A stretch of 64,000 nt of DNA from Lepidostoma basale (GCA_022606425.2 JAHDVF020000442.1:62001-126000); one strand, 5' to 3'. Shown: positions 1 to 10,005, numbered from the stretch's first letter. The notes: a model not told the origin generated them from the sequence alone. Translations and numbers: made by a program.

Positions 1-60
1 CCATTATTTTGGCGTATTCACTTTAATACTTCCTATATTATTAACACTTAAGTTTGGAAC

Positions 61-145
61 GTTGTTATAGTATCACAATTTATTTATTAAATTTATATGG
101 TGACATCTGTTTCGGTAAACTATTTATGATGGCATCAACAACGCA
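61..145 (-). ncRNA. Decayed hammerhead-type (HHR-F) fragment
   Basis: Read on the minus strand this resembles the HHR-F repeat found at 1475-1650 and 23400-23500. It keeps the flanking GTTATAGTATCACAATTTATTT stretch in diverged form, a CAGCTG-like remnant before TTTCG, and a TGATGGCATCA core remnant. Stem II no longer pairs well, so it is a fossil and not a candidate ribozyme. Confidence 0.45.
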
Positions 146-220
146 AAAGTTTTATAGGAATTAAATATATAAATAGATATAATAACTGTGTTCCAAATCA
201 AATAGTTAATTTTTATTTTA

Positions 221-750
221 GTTGTATCTCAATAGAGACGAAGACGCAAACTGGAAACTGAACATGGATGATCAAGGTGTTTACAGGACTTATGACCTGT
301 CATTGGTTGGGTTAAGCGCACGCTTTATGTAATTACAACATTCCCCATTCCACCTTTGGTATTATGATCATGCATGACAAATTTTTGGAAGATGTACTCG
401 TATATATACTTCAAAATCCATATTTATCTTCACGTGTCAGTTTCAATCAGCCATCTATGTAGATTTGGTTGCACTTGTGAATTTTTCAAGATTAACCTAC
501 ACAACCGACCCACTAACGCCATCTATGGAGAATGATTTTCGGCATTTAGCAAACTACCTTATTAACACAATGCGAAGGCTGTCGCCTAACATATTGTTAG
601 AAGCCGCCAGGAGTATTATTACATTCTATATGCCAAAGAATTTGAAGAACAAATATTTGTGAATGTATACTTATACCTGTATACGAAATCCTGGATTTAC
701 ACCAAAGGGTGGTTAATTCAAATTTTAGTTGTATCTCAATAGAGACGAAG
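221..750 (+). mobile_element. TIR-J inverted-repeat element, copy 1
   Basis: The copy begins with the family tip GTTGTATCTCAATAGAGACG and continues with the body shared with 22913-23275: an AAACTGGAAACTGAA stretch, CATTGGTTGGGTTAAGC and a CGCCATCTATGGAGAATG segment. From about 540 it diverges from the other copies and ends with a second tip at 730-750 in the same orientation. No transposase-like frame is visible; the 65-codon open frame at 465-662 has no recognisable motif. It is interpreted as a non-autonomous DNA or foldback element. Superfamily is unknown. Confidence 0.65.
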
Positions 751-862
751 CCTTCGTCTCTATTGAGATACAACTAAAATTTGAATTAACCACCCTTTAG
801 TGTAAATCCAGGATTTCGTATACAGGTATAAGTATACATTCACAAATGTTTGTTTTTCAAAT
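640..862. repeat. Near-perfect long palindrome centred on a TIR-J tip
   Basis: Two arms (640-750 and 752-862) are reverse complements around a single C at 751. I count three mismatches over 111 positions. The arm holds, from centre outward, CTTCGTCTCTATTGAGATAC, TTTGAATTAACCACCC, an AAATCCAGGATTTCGTATAC block and the outer end ATAAGTATACATTCAC. It looks like two TIR-J ends joined tip to tip. An assembly inversion cannot be excluded from sequence alone. Confidence 0.85.
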
Positions 863-1196
863 AGTTAATATTTTATTATGTATTGTGGTACAAACGTAAA
901 GATCTGCATATTTGTACCCCATTATTTTCCCGATAAATAAATCCCCGTCTCGAGTGAATATTCCCATACTAAATTCCCTATACAAGCGACTCATATAAAA
1001 TTTCCAAGTAATAATCTCCTTGTAGCTTTACACTCGTGCACTTCACTGTCAAACTTTTAACTGGTTTATGTTGATACGGTGATACTCCGGTTCTGGCTAA
1101 CGGTGTGCCAGTGCCGGCACGAGCTTTTTTCTCCCCCCTTTCAACACAACTATGCGGATGCTTAACTTTCAATAGAATTTATATTTTAAACAATAA
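863..1196. other. Unassigned intergenic sequence
   Basis: AT-rich DNA with no convincing coding, structural RNA or repeat signal. A slightly GC-richer patch at 1080-1150 gives short open frames on both strands that resemble nothing I know. Confidence 0.5.
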
Positions 1197-1480
1197 TTTG
1201 AATCTTATGGTTAGAAGCATTCGAAATGTGGATAAATCTTTGAATGCTACTCATTCCATGGACCGATGTGGTCAGCAATTTAAGTGTGCTACAAAGTGGA
1301 AAAGTTGTTAGACAATTACTGGCTGACATTAAGGTCCTGAAGATGTCTTGTCTGGGGCACGTGCTTAAAGGGGATAAGTACGAACAAAGGACCAATTCTC
1401 TTAACTTTATAGAATACCTTGTCTTTCTAAAGTAGAACCACATCTCACGTGTTCCTGGTATTTCACCTGTTCTCAAATAG
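1197..1480 (+). pseudogene. LINE-M C-terminal fragment followed by a LINE-B 3'-end scrap
   Basis: In changing frames, 1197-1390 reads as the C-terminal part of the LINE-M reverse transcriptase ORF: LEAFEMW-like, IPWTD, VLQSG, KVLKMSCLGHVLKGDKY. The better copy is at 21286-21741. Several frameshifts are needed. Positions 1410-1480 match the untranslated sequence after LINE-B at 37870-37930 (CTTGTCTTTCTAA, TTCCTGGTA, TTTCACCTGT). Both pieces are old and non-functional. Confidence 0.6.
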
Positions 1481-1650
1481 ATATATTGAATAGTCCATTG
1501 TTTTTGCCGAAACACTGTGTTAAAATTTATTATCGCAACAGCTGTTTCGTTTATTGTAACACCTGATGATGCCAACATCGGTTGGCGAAACAGCTGTCGC
1601 GACACTCTCAGTGAATAAAAAGAAATTGTGATATTATAACAGATATATTA
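1480..1650 (+). ncRNA. Hammerhead-ribozyme-like motif HHR-F, copy with intact core
   Basis: The core reads CTGATGA (1563-1569), stem II (1570-1586, GCCAAC pairing with GTTGGC around a short loop), GAAA (1587-1590), palindromic CAGCTG (1591-1596), then TC with predicted cleavage after C1598. These match the conserved hammerhead positions. A truncated inverted partner (GCAACAGCTGTTTCG) lies at 1538-1552. Flanks (GTGAATAAAAAGAAATTGTG and a CCGAAACAC block) recur in the other HHR-F copies. Stem I pairing next to the core is weak. Such motifs are known from Penelope-like elements and retrozymes. Confidence 0.7.
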
Positions 1651-1660
1651 AACGATAAAT

Positions 1661-1896
1661 ATGTTTGTAATGTCATTTGAGGCCGTAAGAAACGCGAAAG
1701 AGTTGAGGAAGAGAATCACATTTTTGATCCAGCTCTTGCAAATTTTCACTGGGCATGGAGCCACCTCTCGAATCTACACAAATTCAAAATTAAGGATTCA
1801 CCCCTCTGTCCCTGTGACACAAATACAGACCAAACAATTGAACACATTATCATTCACTGACCCATCAACACGCGCGAGAGTAAAAATGTTTAAGGA
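1661..1896 (+). pseudogene. Fragment of non-LTR element C-terminus (RNase H/zinc-knuckle region)
   Basis: With one frameshift the region reads QIFTGHG followed by HKFKIKDSPLCPCDTNTDQT and EHII. This pattern (TGHG, DSPLC-C-C, EHI) is typical of the end of the RNase H region and the cysteine-rich tail of I/R1/Jockey-type non-LTR retrotransposons. It abuts TIR-J copy 3 downstream and HHR-F upstream. The family is not otherwise seen in the window. Confidence 0.5.
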
Positions 1897-2270
1897 TTAA
1901 TTGTATCTCAATAGAGACGAAGATGTAATTTTTTTGAAAACAGAATATGGTAGTCGAGGCGTTTACAGGACTTATGATCTGTCATTGGTTGGGTTAAGCA
2001 ATCACTTTGTGTTAACAACATTCCCCATTCCTCCCTTCTTACGACCATCACGTCTGACAAATTTTGGAACTACTATTTTTAAATAACTTCACATTTTTTG
2101 TAGGTCAGTCTACACTAGCGCCATCTATTAAGATAATTTGTAAGCGATACAATTAATAAGAGAGACAATTAATCCTTAAAAATGATTAACCCGCAATGGG
2201 TTAAAATCCAGTATTTGTCTATAAGTATTTGTATACATTAAAAAAATTGTAAAAATGTTTAAGTTTAATA
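1897..2270 (+). mobile_element. TIR-J element, copy 3
   Basis: It starts at the tip TTGTATCTCAATAGAGACG, contains TTTACAGGACTTATGATCTG and the CTAGCGCCATCTATT segment, and ends with the outer-end sequence AAAATCCAGTATTTGTC and GTATTTGTATACATT. It shares these landmarks with the reverse-oriented copies at 5940 and 30425. No coding capacity. Confidence 0.65.
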
Positions 2271-2758
2271 TTTTATTGTTTTTATTATTTAACTTTAATG
2301 TGTAGTTATATAAAATGTGAAAAATTACAAAAAAAGCATTTGTAAATTAGAAGCAATGTTTTATTTTGAGGATATAATACGATAACTAATTTTAGAGATA
2401 TAGTTATTTTTATAACAGCTACGCGTAGGTCGCAAGTCTCGCGAATATTTCACAAAAAAATGCTTGGGCAGTAGGCTATCTTTATTGCGCGCACGAGCGT
2501 TTAAAGGTTAACAGTAACTTTAGTTAATTACAACATATTTGTATTCATATTTGTATGAACCGCCACTGTTCGATTCCCTCGGGTCTTTGCGGGTTTACTT
2601 CTTAACTTTAAATTGTCACTTTACCTATTTCATACCCCTAGGCTCTTTCATATCTTCAGGGATGCTATTTTTTCGTTTATATTTGATATATTTTCATGAA
2701 ATATATCATTTTAAATGATATATTTCATATATTTCATTAAAAAAAAAAATTAATACAA
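2271..2758. other. AT-rich unassigned DNA
   Basis: No gene or element recognised. Short self-complementary ATGAAATATATCATTTTAAAT-type runs occur at 2690-2735. Positions 2410-2570 are less AT-rich but carry no recognisable coding signal. Confidence 0.5.
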
Positions 2759-2761
2759 AAT

Positions 2762-3270
2762 GTAGAGTCAAGATAGGAGGAGAGCTCACAGATGAATTCA
2801 TGGTATCACAGGGCCTCAAACAAGGTGATGGTTTAGCCCCAACACTTTTTAACCTGAGTTTGGAATATGCCATAAGGAAAACTTACCACCTTAACACGAA
2901 TCCCAACACATACTTTCATAGCAGCCAGATCATAGGATATGCAGACGACCTTAACATTGTAGGAAGATCCCTAGCAGCCATACACGAAGTATTTGAGCCT
3001 TTAGAGACAGCAGCCAAGGAGGTGGGTTTAGAGATAAACGAAGAAAAGACACAAATAATGAAACAAACCAGGAATGCAACCCATAACTCAAGGCGAACCA
3101 TCAGATTCAAGGACAGATACGACTTTAAGATGGTGGAGGACTTCACTTACCTAGGCTCGTCTATAACAAAAGAAAACGAAGATCACAAGGAAATCGAAAG
3201 AAGAATCACAATTGGTAACAAAACATTCTTCTCTCTACTACCAGCGCTCAAATCAAGAAACGTACACTGA
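2762..3270 (+). pseudogene. RTE reverse transcriptase, palm fragment
   Basis: The frame encodes the part of an RTE-clade reverse transcriptase that includes motif B (QGLKQGDGLAPTLFNLSLE) and motif C (IGYADDLNIVG, with the two catalytic aspartates), then NEEKTQIM and the thumb-proximal YLGSSIT. The first catalytic aspartate (motif A) lies upstream of the truncation, so the protein would be inactive. The annotated frame ends at a TGA (3268-3270) created by a frameshift just after the KSRN segment. Sequence resuming in another frame (KTKITLYKTIIRTVVTYGCEA) shows the original ORF continued. Confidence 0.8.
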
Positions 3271-3720
3271 AAACCAAAATCACCCTGTATAAAACAATCA
3301 TCCGAACAGTAGTGACCTATGGGTGTGAGGCGTGACAATGACAGCGAAATCTGCAGAGCGACTGGATACTTTTGAGAGAAGGGTGCTGCGCAGAATTCTG
3401 GGGCCTGTGAATGACGGTGAAGGCTGGAGAGTGCGGCATAATGACGAGCTGTACAATATTTACAAAGCTCCCAGTCTCTCCCCACAGGTCAGACTGAATA
3501 GACTGAGATGGGCCGGTCACGTGCAGAGGATGCCGTCATCGCGAACCCCAAAAAGATTGCTGGAGTGGCACCCAGGTGGTAGAAGACCAATTGACGACCA
3601 AGGCTGCGATGGGAGGATGAAGTTGGGAGAGATGGAACAAGATTGTTAAGAGTGTCAGATTGGAGGGTCGAAGCGGAGGACAGGAGGAGTTGGAGGCGAA
3701 GAATACTGGAGGCTAAGGCT
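3271..3720 (+). pseudogene. RTE ORF C-terminal region
   Basis: This continues the preceding reverse transcriptase after a frameshift and a stop in GCEA*. It reads LDTFERRVLRRILGPV, then NDELYNIYK, LRWAGHVQRMPS and LLEWHPGGRRP. The 'RRI.GP / EL..LY / RWAGHV.RM / GRRP' series is the familiar C-terminus of insect RTE elements. Further frameshifts follow 3600. The 3' tail rich in GAAGAA starts at about 3740. Confidence 0.8.
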
Positions 3721-3942
3721 CGATATGGGCTGTAGGGCCATCGAAGAAAGAAGAAGATATCATTTTAAATACTAGATAAGTGTCATCATGTATTCATATT
3801 ATTAAAATTTTTAAATACAAGTATAATAATAATATACTTGGTATATAAACCAATACTCCGAATCTCCGGCGGGAGCGAAACCGGTCGGTGTTAATAACGA
3901 ATAATGGGGTTTATATTCATTTTTTAAACTAACTAACTAACT

Positions 3943-4440
3943 AACCATCACGCCATTTCCCCGGAGGGGTAGGCAGAGAGGATGGATCGCCACACTGGCC
4001 TGTCCTGGCATACATCTCGGGCTTCCTCTACATTCATACATCGTACCATGCACGCACGTCGATTATTCCGACTTCGAATGTGGCCGCCCTTTAGTAATTG
4101 ATTAATTTGGTCATGCCATGTTTTCCTCGGTCATCCTTTCATTTCTTTCCCAATTCACGCCGCTTGTGTACAACTTTTAACCATTCTACTCTCATCCATT
4201 CGTTCCATATGTCCGAAGTCCATCTCTGTGGGATCCTTTTTAATTTATCCGATGCAGTCATCTGCCTTACATTTCTTTATTATTTCAATGTTCGGTTCAT
4301 TTGCTTTTCAACGTTTTCCGCACATTCTTCTTTAGTGATCTCATTTCTACGGTATTTCTGTTTTTTTAAATTTCATTTGCATGCATTTATTGCTTTTCAT
4401 TACATTTCATTTGGTAAGCATGGTGTACCATATTTTACCA
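3943..4440 (-). mobile_element. LINE-A 3' fragment
   Basis: On the minus strand this ends with GGAGAAATGGCGTGATGG plus (TTAG)n, visible on the plus strand as CTAACTAACTAACTAACCATCACGCC. The decoded protein debris follows the LINE-A C-terminus (GHMERM-like, KTWHDQIN-like, NRRACM.RCMNVEEA.EVCQDR) with numerous stops. The upstream limit near 4440 is approximate because similarity fades. Confidence 0.75.
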
Positions 4441-5939
4441 GCTTATTATTATATTCATCAAAGTCACACAACAAATTAAGTGCTTCACACTAAAGTATTT
4501 TAAATTTTCCTAATACAGTTTTCTCTTCTAAAATTTTTAATAAGTTCAATTGTTGTTTATTGTTTTCTTTTCGGAAAAGTAATTTTTTCCTCGAAATTAT
4601 TAATTATTCTAAAAATATTAAAGAAAAAATTATTTTGTTTTTTCTAAACAATAATCGTGTTTCTTTAAATTTGAAAACAATATAAAAAATATGCCTTATC
4701 ATTTCGAAATTAAAAATGTTAATTGTTTTTCCGTTTGTTTCAATTTTCGTTTTTAAATGTAAATTTTTACATATCACTTGGTATCAAACTTTTTTTTTTC
4801 TATAAAAATAAAAATATTATAAACAAACAATTAAACTTAACTCAAAGTCCAATAATTGATTTGTTCCCATAGTCCTACAATCCTAATAAAATAACAATTG
4901 CCCCAACTTTTACAGGTTGACAAAAAACTCCTCCCCTTTTATTAAAATTAACGGTTTTGTCTAATTTTATTCCCATAATTTCTACGCCTTGAAAGGGGCA
5001 CTAAAATTTTGTGAACATACAATGTTTAAAAAATATATTCGAATCTAACTATTATATTTTATTGATCGTAATACATCTCTATCCACATAACATTTTTGTT
5101 TTTTTAAGTACGTAAGTTGTCTAACATACACAGTATATTTATTATTTTTTCTTTTACTCTTTTATGTAGTAAACAATTTGACGAATATTTTTATGAATTA
5201 AAACATTGGAAAAAACTGTTTTAATTCGTTAAAATGTTATCATTATGAAATTCCATAGTGTAAACGCCTTGAGTTTATCAAATAGTAGGCATTGTGTTTT
5301 TAATGTATTATAATATAAAATGCCTGTTTTCTAGAAGATTGATTTTACTTAAAAGATAAAATATTTTCATTTACTTTTAATTATTTTTTAATTTTCAAAT
5401 ATTTTTTAGTTATCATATAATATAGGTATTGCTCGTTAAAAAAACAGTAGTATTCATTCTTATCATAATATAATATATTGAGTTTTATATCATTTCTAAA
5501 GAATCCATAAAATATTGGTTTATTGATTATGTATAATTTTAGAATCAATACCTTAACAGTACAGAATAATTTATTTATATAAAACGTAAAATAATACTCA
5601 TCCTCATATCAAATTCCGTAAATTGCTTGTATCCTACTCATTACGTATTATTTTTATATATATTTACAATTACGAAATAATCACTGTTTTTTCCCCAACC
5701 TTTTTTATACACTAAATTGTTTCTATTTGCTAATAACATTATTTGTAGTTTCTTCACGTACTTACTTAATCAAACAAAGGCAAACCACTCTAATTAGTTT
5801 TGCACCCTGAACCTTCCTTCAATTGTAACTTTATTAGATTAAAACACCCAATGATTTCGTAGAATTTTTTTTTTATTGTGATATGAGTGTCAGTATTTAA
5901 AATTAAACAATGAATGGCTTACATTCAATAAAAATATAT
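4441..5939. other. Long AT-rich gene-free stretch with a Q-type hairpin
   Basis: No coding or RNA gene seen. At 5180-5275 the sequence TATTTTTATGAATTAAAAC pairs with GTTTTAATTCGTTAAAA and is followed by GAAATTCCATAGTGTAAACG. The same landmarks occur at 8785-8912, 44160-44215 and 49226-49265, suggesting a small hairpin-forming repeat family (Q). The rest is homopolymer-rich A/T sequence. Confidence 0.5.
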
Positions 5940-6395
5940 TTATCCGCAATGGGTAAAATCCAGCATTTGTCTACAAGTATTTGTATACATTCAAAATGTT
6001 GTATAAAAAAACTGGTCCAAGTTAAAAGCATAAAAATTGGAGAGCCATCTCCAGGCGTAATCTAGCACTGTATGATAATTGCAAAGCCTTTCACACTGCA
6101 TTAATAAAAAAATTCTGCTTAATGCTTCCCAATCTTAATGGATGGCGCTAGTGTAGATTGAACGAAAAAATGTTAAGTGCTGCGCAGCATTCTAGCATAT
6201 ATACATCTTCCAAAAAATTGTCAGACGTGGTGGTCGTAAGAAGTGCGGAATGGGGAATGTTGTTAAACATAAAGCGATCGCTTACGCTCGAAACCCAACC
6301 AATGACAGGTCATAAGTCCCGTAAGCGCCTCGACCACCATATTCTGTTCCCAGAAAACAATTAACTTATTCGTCTCTATTGAGATATAATTAATC
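5940..6395 (-). mobile_element. TIR-J element, full-length copy
   Basis: The minus strand starts at the tip near 6385 (TTATATCTCAATAGAGACG) and ends at 5941 with the outer sequence around AAAATCCAGCATTTGTC. Between them are the family landmarks: ACCTGTCATTGGTTGGGTT, CCCCATTCCGCACTTC and CTAGCGCCATCCATTA. It is about 450 bp and noncoding. The similar copy at 30425-30875 has the same orientation and limits. Confidence 0.7.
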
Positions 6396-6765
6396 TTTAT
6401 GAAAAAAGATCTTTATTTTTTCAAATTAGCGCATTTCTTAAAATATTTTTAAGATTTTTAAATTTGTCGTCTCTCCTGATTCTCAGTTTTTATCATTTAT
6501 CCATAAATTAGATTTTTTATTTTATGCCACCGACCCTCTGGGGCTAATCGTGACATGTTTATTCGAGAACTTTGTAACAAAGCTACGTTATTTCCTGTGG
6601 GTAAAAAAAAACTGAATTTTCCATCTGAAAAATAATTACATTTTATTTGTCCTCCTTGTTCCTTTCCAATCCAATTAACTTCTTTTCTTACTTTCCAGGG
6701 CTGGTCCAGTTAATATTCATGTTTTTACAGATTATTTCCGAAGGATTCTTATTTAATTTAATTAA
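6396..6765. other. Unassigned AT-rich DNA
   Basis: Nothing recognisable on either strand. Confidence 0.4.
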
Positions 6766-7395
6766 AACGTATGTGTGATAGAACGATATACGACAGAATC
6801 TGAAATGCTGATATAAGAAAGGAATGTAGAGCGGAAGAATGTTTTATGAATAAAATTATCAGTTTATTACTTTATTTATTCACTCAAAAGATATTACAAA
6901 CATAATAACAGTTTAAGGCATCTATTTGAGAAAGGCACCGGTATTATTAGAGGCAGGTTGGTCCTTGCGGCCGGAAGAATGAACAATCTATGCTGGCGCT
7001 GTCGGAGATATCTGTCGGGAACAAAAAGACCCACACCCTCCAGCACGGCTGAGTTGTAGGTTGAATTATGAAAGGCTGAATTATGCGGCTGAATTATGAA
7101 AGGATCGCTGCGATGGTTCAGACATATGGAACGCATGGATGGAAAAAGAATGGTTAATAAAGTATACGTTAATGATGTAAATGGAGTACAGAGTCGAGGC
7201 AGACCGAGGAAAACATGGCATGACAAAATTAATCAATTTTTAAAGGTTGGTCATGTTAGAAGTCGGAGGAATCGACGTGCGTGTATGACTCGTTGTATGA
7301 ATGTGGGGGAAACTAGAGAGGTTTGTCAGAATAGAGTAGTGTGGCGGTCCATTCTCTCTGCCTACCCCTGCGGAGACACGGCGTGATGGTTTATT
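6766..7395 (+). mobile_element. LINE-A copy interrupted by a LINE-B fragment
   Basis: LINE-A sequence runs 6766-6860 and resumes at about 7090, ending at GGCGTGATGG (7382-7391). The open stretch 7096-7386 reads MKGSLRWFRHMERMDGKRM, then YVNDVNG, KTWHDKINQFLK and NRRACMTRCMNVGE, the LINE-A C-terminal segment. Between the halves sits a minus-strand LINE-B 3' end (6861-7085). ATTATGAAAG-type sequence flanks the inserted piece, including a triplicated GAATTATG at 7070-7100. Confidence 0.75.
6861..7085 (-). pseudogene. LINE-B C-terminal fragment inserted in LINE-A
   Basis: The minus frame gives LEGVGLFVPDRYLRQRQHRL, then LPAARTNLPL and a stop, followed by the LINE-B 3' end with AAATAGATGCCTTAAACT and TCTTTTGAGTGAATAAA. 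It matches the better copy at 37637-37864. The family is a non-LTR element judged by its C-terminal 'R.RLPAxRTNLPL.PVGRAI..LN' pattern; the clade is uncertain. Position inside LINE-A makes it the younger insertion. Confidence 0.6.
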
Positions 7396-7499
7396 TGGTT
7401 TTTTTTGTAAAACATGTGATATACCGACAAGCAAGTAAGAAATTAATGTTATGCGGATGAATCCGCCCTAAATAAAATTAATAGAGGATAACTAAAATA

Positions 7500-7560
7500 G
7501 CTTAGATATATTCGTATGGAACGAATGGATGAGGGTAGATTGATGAAAATATATGTTTTT
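7500..7560 (+). mobile_element. LINE-A scrap
   Basis: About 60 bases correspond to the GHMERMDEG segment of LINE-A (TATGGAACGAATGGATGAGG). No tail is present. Confidence 0.4.
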
Positions 7561-7782
7561 TTGATGACTTATATTTTAAGTGCGCCGTTTTGTAAAATCA
7601 ATTACTCCAAGGGCGCACTATAAATTGACTGACCGAACAGTGCAGTCTTTAGAAGCTTCTTAAATTTAACGTCACTATTCTCATACTTAGCATAATACTA
7701 TAATATAACGTTTATACATTATAATTATATAGCTATTCCAATAAATAAAAGAGCATATGATCGTTTGTAATACAAGTGTAAA

Positions 7783-8027
7783 CGAACGGAACTTGGAGGA
7801 GGCGAATGAATATGTGTATTTAGGAAGCATGTTTACAGCGGATTGCCGACAGTGACGTCGAAAGAAGGATTGGTGCGGGAAATAAAGTTAATGCAGCTTT
7901 AAAAAAAGTTATTGGAAACAAGAATTTATCAATGAAAGCGAAAATGGTCGCTCACAATGGAATTCTGGTCCCAACCGTTATGTGTGGAAGCGAAGCATGG
8001 AATTGGCAGAAGGAGGATAAGAATAAT
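7783..8027 (+). pseudogene. LINE-A mid-ORF fragment
   Basis: Frames encode the LINE-A segment EYVYLGSMFTAD, then ERRIGAGNKVNAAL, KNLSMKAKMVAHNGILVP and GSEAWNWQKED. A one-base gain in CCGACAGTGACG shifts the frame. The element stops abruptly at 8027, where L2-like sequence begins without LINE-A's own 3' end, so the L2-like copy either inserted here or was joined by deletion. Confidence 0.7.
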
Positions 8028-8755
8028 AAAAAGAAATATTCCCATTGACAGTTTTAAAACATTGATCAATTCCTTCGTCGTATCCCGACTAGATTACTGC
8101 AATGGTGTCTAAGCCAACATCCCCAAGCAGCAAATAAATAAACTCCAGTCTGCATTCAATGCAGCAGCAAGACTGATAAGGGGTGTGCCAAAGAGTTGTC
8201 ACATAACACAGCATCTTAAGGAGCTCCACTGGCTGAAATGTCCAGAAAGGATACAATACAAACTCTGCTGGACGGTATATAAGGCGTTGCATGGAATGGC
8301 ACTAGCTTATATATCTGAACTCTGCATCAACGAGAACCTGAATGCTAGACAGTCTACATTGCGATCAGCTAAGTCTTCTGCGATCGGTAGATTGACAGTG
8401 CCAAAACGCTGTCCAAGCACAAACTTTGGCGACCGAGCCTTCGCGGTAGCCGGCCCTTCAGCCTGGAACAGTCTTCCAGCAGACCTTAAGTGCATTGAGA
8501 ATCAATCAGAGTTTAGATCGAGACTCAAAACGCACCTTTACAAATTATCATTTCCTGACAGGAAGGGCTGATCGATTTCGTCGGGTGCAGCCCTCATACT
8601 AAATATGTTTATATTTATTTTTTATCATTATTATTATTATTATTATCTAGTAGATAAAACGGAGTATCTTCTACAGCGCCCTTGCGATGAGCAATTCATA
8701 AAAATGGCGCTTTATAAATTATCCAATTTATTATTATTATTATTATAAACTTATG
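8028..8755 (+). mobile_element. L2-like (CR1/L2 group) LINE, 3' part
   Basis: A 5'-truncated copy related to, but clearly different from, the long copy at 38228-40186. The coding part (8028-8570) reads NIPIDSFKTLINSFVVSRLD, then ANIPKQQINKLQSAFNAAAR and HITQHLKELHWL. A TAA interrupts at YCNGV*ANIP, after which the frame is open to the TGA at 8569-8571. The 3' untranslated part has ATTATTATTATTATTATC, an internal GGCGCTTTATAA block and a terminal TTATTATTATTATTATTA run ending near 8749. This tail type is characteristic of the group. Confidence 0.8.
8185..8571 (+). pseudogene. L2-like ORF C-terminal frame
   Basis: The longest uninterrupted part of this L2-like copy, 128 codons. It holds the post-reverse-transcriptase domain ending in FGDRAFAVAGPSAWNSLP and FRSRLKTHLY, a C-terminal signature shared by L2/CR1-group elements. 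No catalytic motif lies within it. It differs from the 38396-40252 protein by scattered substitutions (for example ADLKCIENQ versus SHLRCINDP), so they are separate subfamilies. Confidence 0.8.
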
Positions 8756-8784
8756 ATAATCTTTTGTTAATAAATATAAATATA

Positions 8785-8912
8785 ATTTTAGATAAACTTA
8801 AGGCGTAAGCACTGTGGAATTCCATAATGAATTTTTTTTATGAATTAAAACTGTTTTTTACACACAAAAATGTAAAAAACAGTGTTTTAATTCATAAAAA
8901 TTCGCCAAAAAA
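8785..8912. repeat. Q-type hairpin repeat
   Basis: TTATGAATTAAAACTGTTTT (8838-8857) pairs with AAAACAGTGTTTTAATTCAT (8877-8896) around an ACACACAAAAATG-type loop, preceded by GGCGTAAGCACTGTGGAATT. The same GGAATTCCA and TTTATGAATTAAAAC landmarks recur at 5180-5275 and 49226-49265. Noncoding. Confidence 0.6.
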
Positions 8913-9154
8913 AAATATAAAGATGCATATTACATTTTACGTGGCATCAGATTTATCAAATCCCCGAATTGACCCGAAGTTGAAAATGTCATCATCGCCA
9001 TAAAAAAAAATTAATATAGGGACACGACAAGACGGTCAGATAGATACTGAAGACAGCTCCGCTAGCCGGTAGGGCTGCGAGGGAATGAGGGATCGTAGTG
9101 GGGGGAGAGGAATGCCCAGTAGGAACCCAATTTCGTCTTCTCACAGGGTATTCA

Positions 9155-10005
9155 TATGATGGATCAACGATACATCTTTCAAAAATTTGTCAGACGTGGT
9201 GGTCGTAAGAAGGGTGGAATGGGGAATGTTGTTAACATAAAGCGATCGCTTAACCTAACCAATGACAGGTCATAAGTCCTGTAAACGCCCTGACTACCAT
9301 ATTCTGTTTCTCTATTGAGATACAATTGAGGTCACTACTTGCAAAGCCAGTAACCTCAAAAAAAATGTTTTTCCAACTTTGAATGGTAGATTATTAATAA
9401 AGTATTTTTGTATATTGTGTGCAAATGTTAGGATCATAACTAGCTTAATTTCAAGTAAAAGAAGACTTGAAATTTGATGTACGATGTACGAGTACGATGT
9501 ACTCGTATCTTGCAAAATCAGTAACATCCACTTGCCGCCATCTTGATTTTGTCTCGACCAATAGCAGTCCCGAATCAAACAATTATTGTTGTGTTAAAAT
9601 ACTTTTTTTAAATAGTAAAAACTCTGTTAATAATAAAAACTTTTTTTCAATAATAAATAAATGTTCGTTAGAATTTTCGGAGATTACCAGTAACATTATT
9701 TTCTCTGATGTTATAACCAAAGTAGGTAAATTCCAAAGTTATATGTTGCAAACCCGGTAACCTCCAAATGTATTGATCAAAGTCAACAAAATCTAAATTC
9801 AATTTATCTCAGTTTTACTCTTGTTCTTAATATACTTTTTTTGGTGATATTCATTTTCTCCATTAATTAAACACGTACAAACCATAAACATATTATATCT
9901 GATTTCCAGAACAAAAATAACACATTTCTTCATTTTTCTCAAAATAAAAATTTGTGGAGGTTACTGACTTTGCAAGTAGTGCCCTCAATTAATCCTTAAA
10001 AAAAT
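9155..10005 (-). mobile_element. TIR-J copy 5, split by a later transposon
   Basis: Positions 9155-9327 carry the minus-orientation TIR-J landmarks (CAGACGTGGTGGTCGTAAG, GGAATGGGGAATGTT, TATTGAGATACAATT). The outermost AATTAATCCTT continues at 9987-10005. The interruption is the 659-bp inverted-repeat element at 9328-9986. Confidence 0.7.
9328..9986. mobile_element. 659-bp inverted-repeat DNA transposon with AATT target duplication
   Basis: The left end reads GAGGTCACTACTTGCAAAG followed by CCAGTAACCTC. The reverse complement of the right end reads GAGGGCACTACTTGCAAAG followed by TCAGTAACCTC, a 30-bp inverted repeat with two differences. AATT flanks both sides (9324-9327, 9987-9990) and removal restores an uninterrupted TIR-J end. 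Internal subterminal copies of TTGCAAA-CAGTAAC occur near 9509 and 9740. No transposase frame. Four-base duplications occur in several superfamilies (Sola, Chapaev, others); I cannot choose. Confidence 0.8.

Larger units (their letters stand above)
2759..3756 (+). mobile_element. 5'-truncated RTE-clade LINE
   Basis: The insertion contains the C-terminal half of an RTE-type ORF (two frames, listed separately), a short 3' region and an A/G-rich GAAGAAAGAAGAAG tail at 3743-3756. It starts inside the reverse transcriptase domain near the IGGELTDEF segment. The 5' endonuclease and most fingers and palm are absent, as expected for abortive target-primed reverse transcription. No clear target duplication was found. 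Confidence 0.8.

Noticed and set aside
1186..1605. 139-codon minus-strand open frame
   Set aside because: It runs antisense through LINE-M debris and the HHR-F repeat and has no domain of its own.
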